A stretch of 64,000 bases of DNA from Mesorhizobium shangrilense (GTDB lineage: Bacteria > Pseudomonadota > Alphaproteobacteria > Rhizobiales > Rhizobiaceae): the NCBI RefSeq assembly GCF_028826155.1, contig NZ_JAQGPN010000001.1, positions 4,345,501 to 4,409,500 of the forward strand, written 5' to 3'. The notes under the pieces were generated by a model. The model ran no database searches. It saw nothing but the letters and a program-made list of their open reading frames with translations, and was not told where the DNA came from. The position numbers and the translations under genes are program-made. Position 1 is the first letter of the stretch; each line of letters opens with the position of its first letter. Shown piece by piece: positions 63,743 through 64,000 of this stretch.

Positions 63743-64000
63743 CTGCATCTGTCACGTCGGCAATTCACCCTTTCTTGCAAGGCTTACCTCGGCTTGTTTC
63801 ATATCCTCATCAGCAACAACCTTCCTGTGCACCATGGCGGCTAACGTCATATTGCATTTGGCGACCAGAGTTACCGGCCGCCATCGCTTGCTGGTCCGCT
63901 TTACTGGCAGGTAATCCTCACGAGCAACGGGTCTGAGTATATTCGGTATTGATTACGGTATTCATGCCTTATCCACAAAGATTTTGATTTTAAATCAGCA
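63743..64000. other. Right end of the window: AT-rich, with tandem CGGTATT repeats
   Basis: CGGTATT occurs twice in direct orientation (63944-63950 and 63956-63962), the same word found as inverted arms in front of the integrase gene 10 kb away. A minus-strand frame from about 63946 to 63760 is open but has no start codon except a late ATG. No gene is called here. Confidence 0.45.

Noticed and set aside
63760..63946. Minus-strand frame with protein-like composition at the right edge
   Set aside because: No start codon apart from a late ATG giving about 32 residues, and no family match.
63969..63977. TTATCCACA, a perfect DnaA box
   Set aside because: A single 9-mer next to no origin-like cluster; the same word occurs by chance within the integrase codons at 53688-53696.

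Overview
The window looks like a GC-rich alphaproteobacterial chromosome, most likely Hyphomicrobiales and close to Phyllobacteriaceae/Mesorhizobium. This rests on the block small basic protein-murA-DUF2948-hisD-UPF0262-LMW phosphatase-infA-maf-yacG-tRNA-Phe, a Shemin-type hemA with an FNR/FixK-like box, a rhizobial-type ehu/eut ectoine locus, a DUF6460 membrane protein, and mosaic palindromic intergenic repeats. The genus is an inference from gene content; no 16S gene is present.

Layout. 1-180: 5' end of a MazE/AbrB-type antitoxin with a palindromic operator. 194-8561 (minus): a COG4091-type oxidoreductase, sapC, a large Gly/Asn/Asp-rich S-layer-type protein and a dimethylglycine/sarcosine-dehydrogenase-like flavoprotein. 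8729-14937: tRNA-Thr, the murA-to-yacG housekeeping block and tRNA-Phe. 15103-32171: an MFS carrier followed by a full ectoine/5-hydroxyectoine import and catabolism locus. That locus holds ehuABCD and eutABCDE (eutD = doeA, eutE = doeB) on the minus strand, the MocR regulator enuR, a divergent asnC-type regulator, a Phd-VapC module whose toxin is frameshifted, and doeC-doeD on the plus strand. 32304-46161: uxaA/garD-type dehydratase, galE, hemA, an aminotransferase, mscL, a solute-symporter/sensor-kinase hybrid, a LuxR-type response regulator, DUF952, pyrD and a MATE exporter.

46578-51825 is an unusual two-gene operon. The first gene encodes one polypeptide with both a subtilisin-type serine protease domain and a HExxH zinc protease domain. 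The second overlaps it by 8 bp and encodes a metallo-beta-lactamase-fold hydrolase.

From tRNA-Gly(CCC) at 53287 to at least the end of the window lies a genomic island. It begins with a P4-type integrase cut short by a decayed IS630-family element; the far side of that element carries what looks like the last 34 codons of a DUF4263/Shedu-like protein. Next come a small Abi/UG-like reverse transcriptase with an overlapping small membrane ORF and a structured leader, a serine resolvase with a res-like inverted repeat, and a tightly coupled three-gene operon (VPA1262-like plus phospholipase-D-like protein, a second PLD-like protein, a 676-residue unknown). An orphan 342-residue protein and a HEPN-type protein follow. 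This is the layout of an anti-phage defence island. The RT cassette, the three-gene PLD operon and the dual-protease/MBL pair are the best candidates for undescribed systems.
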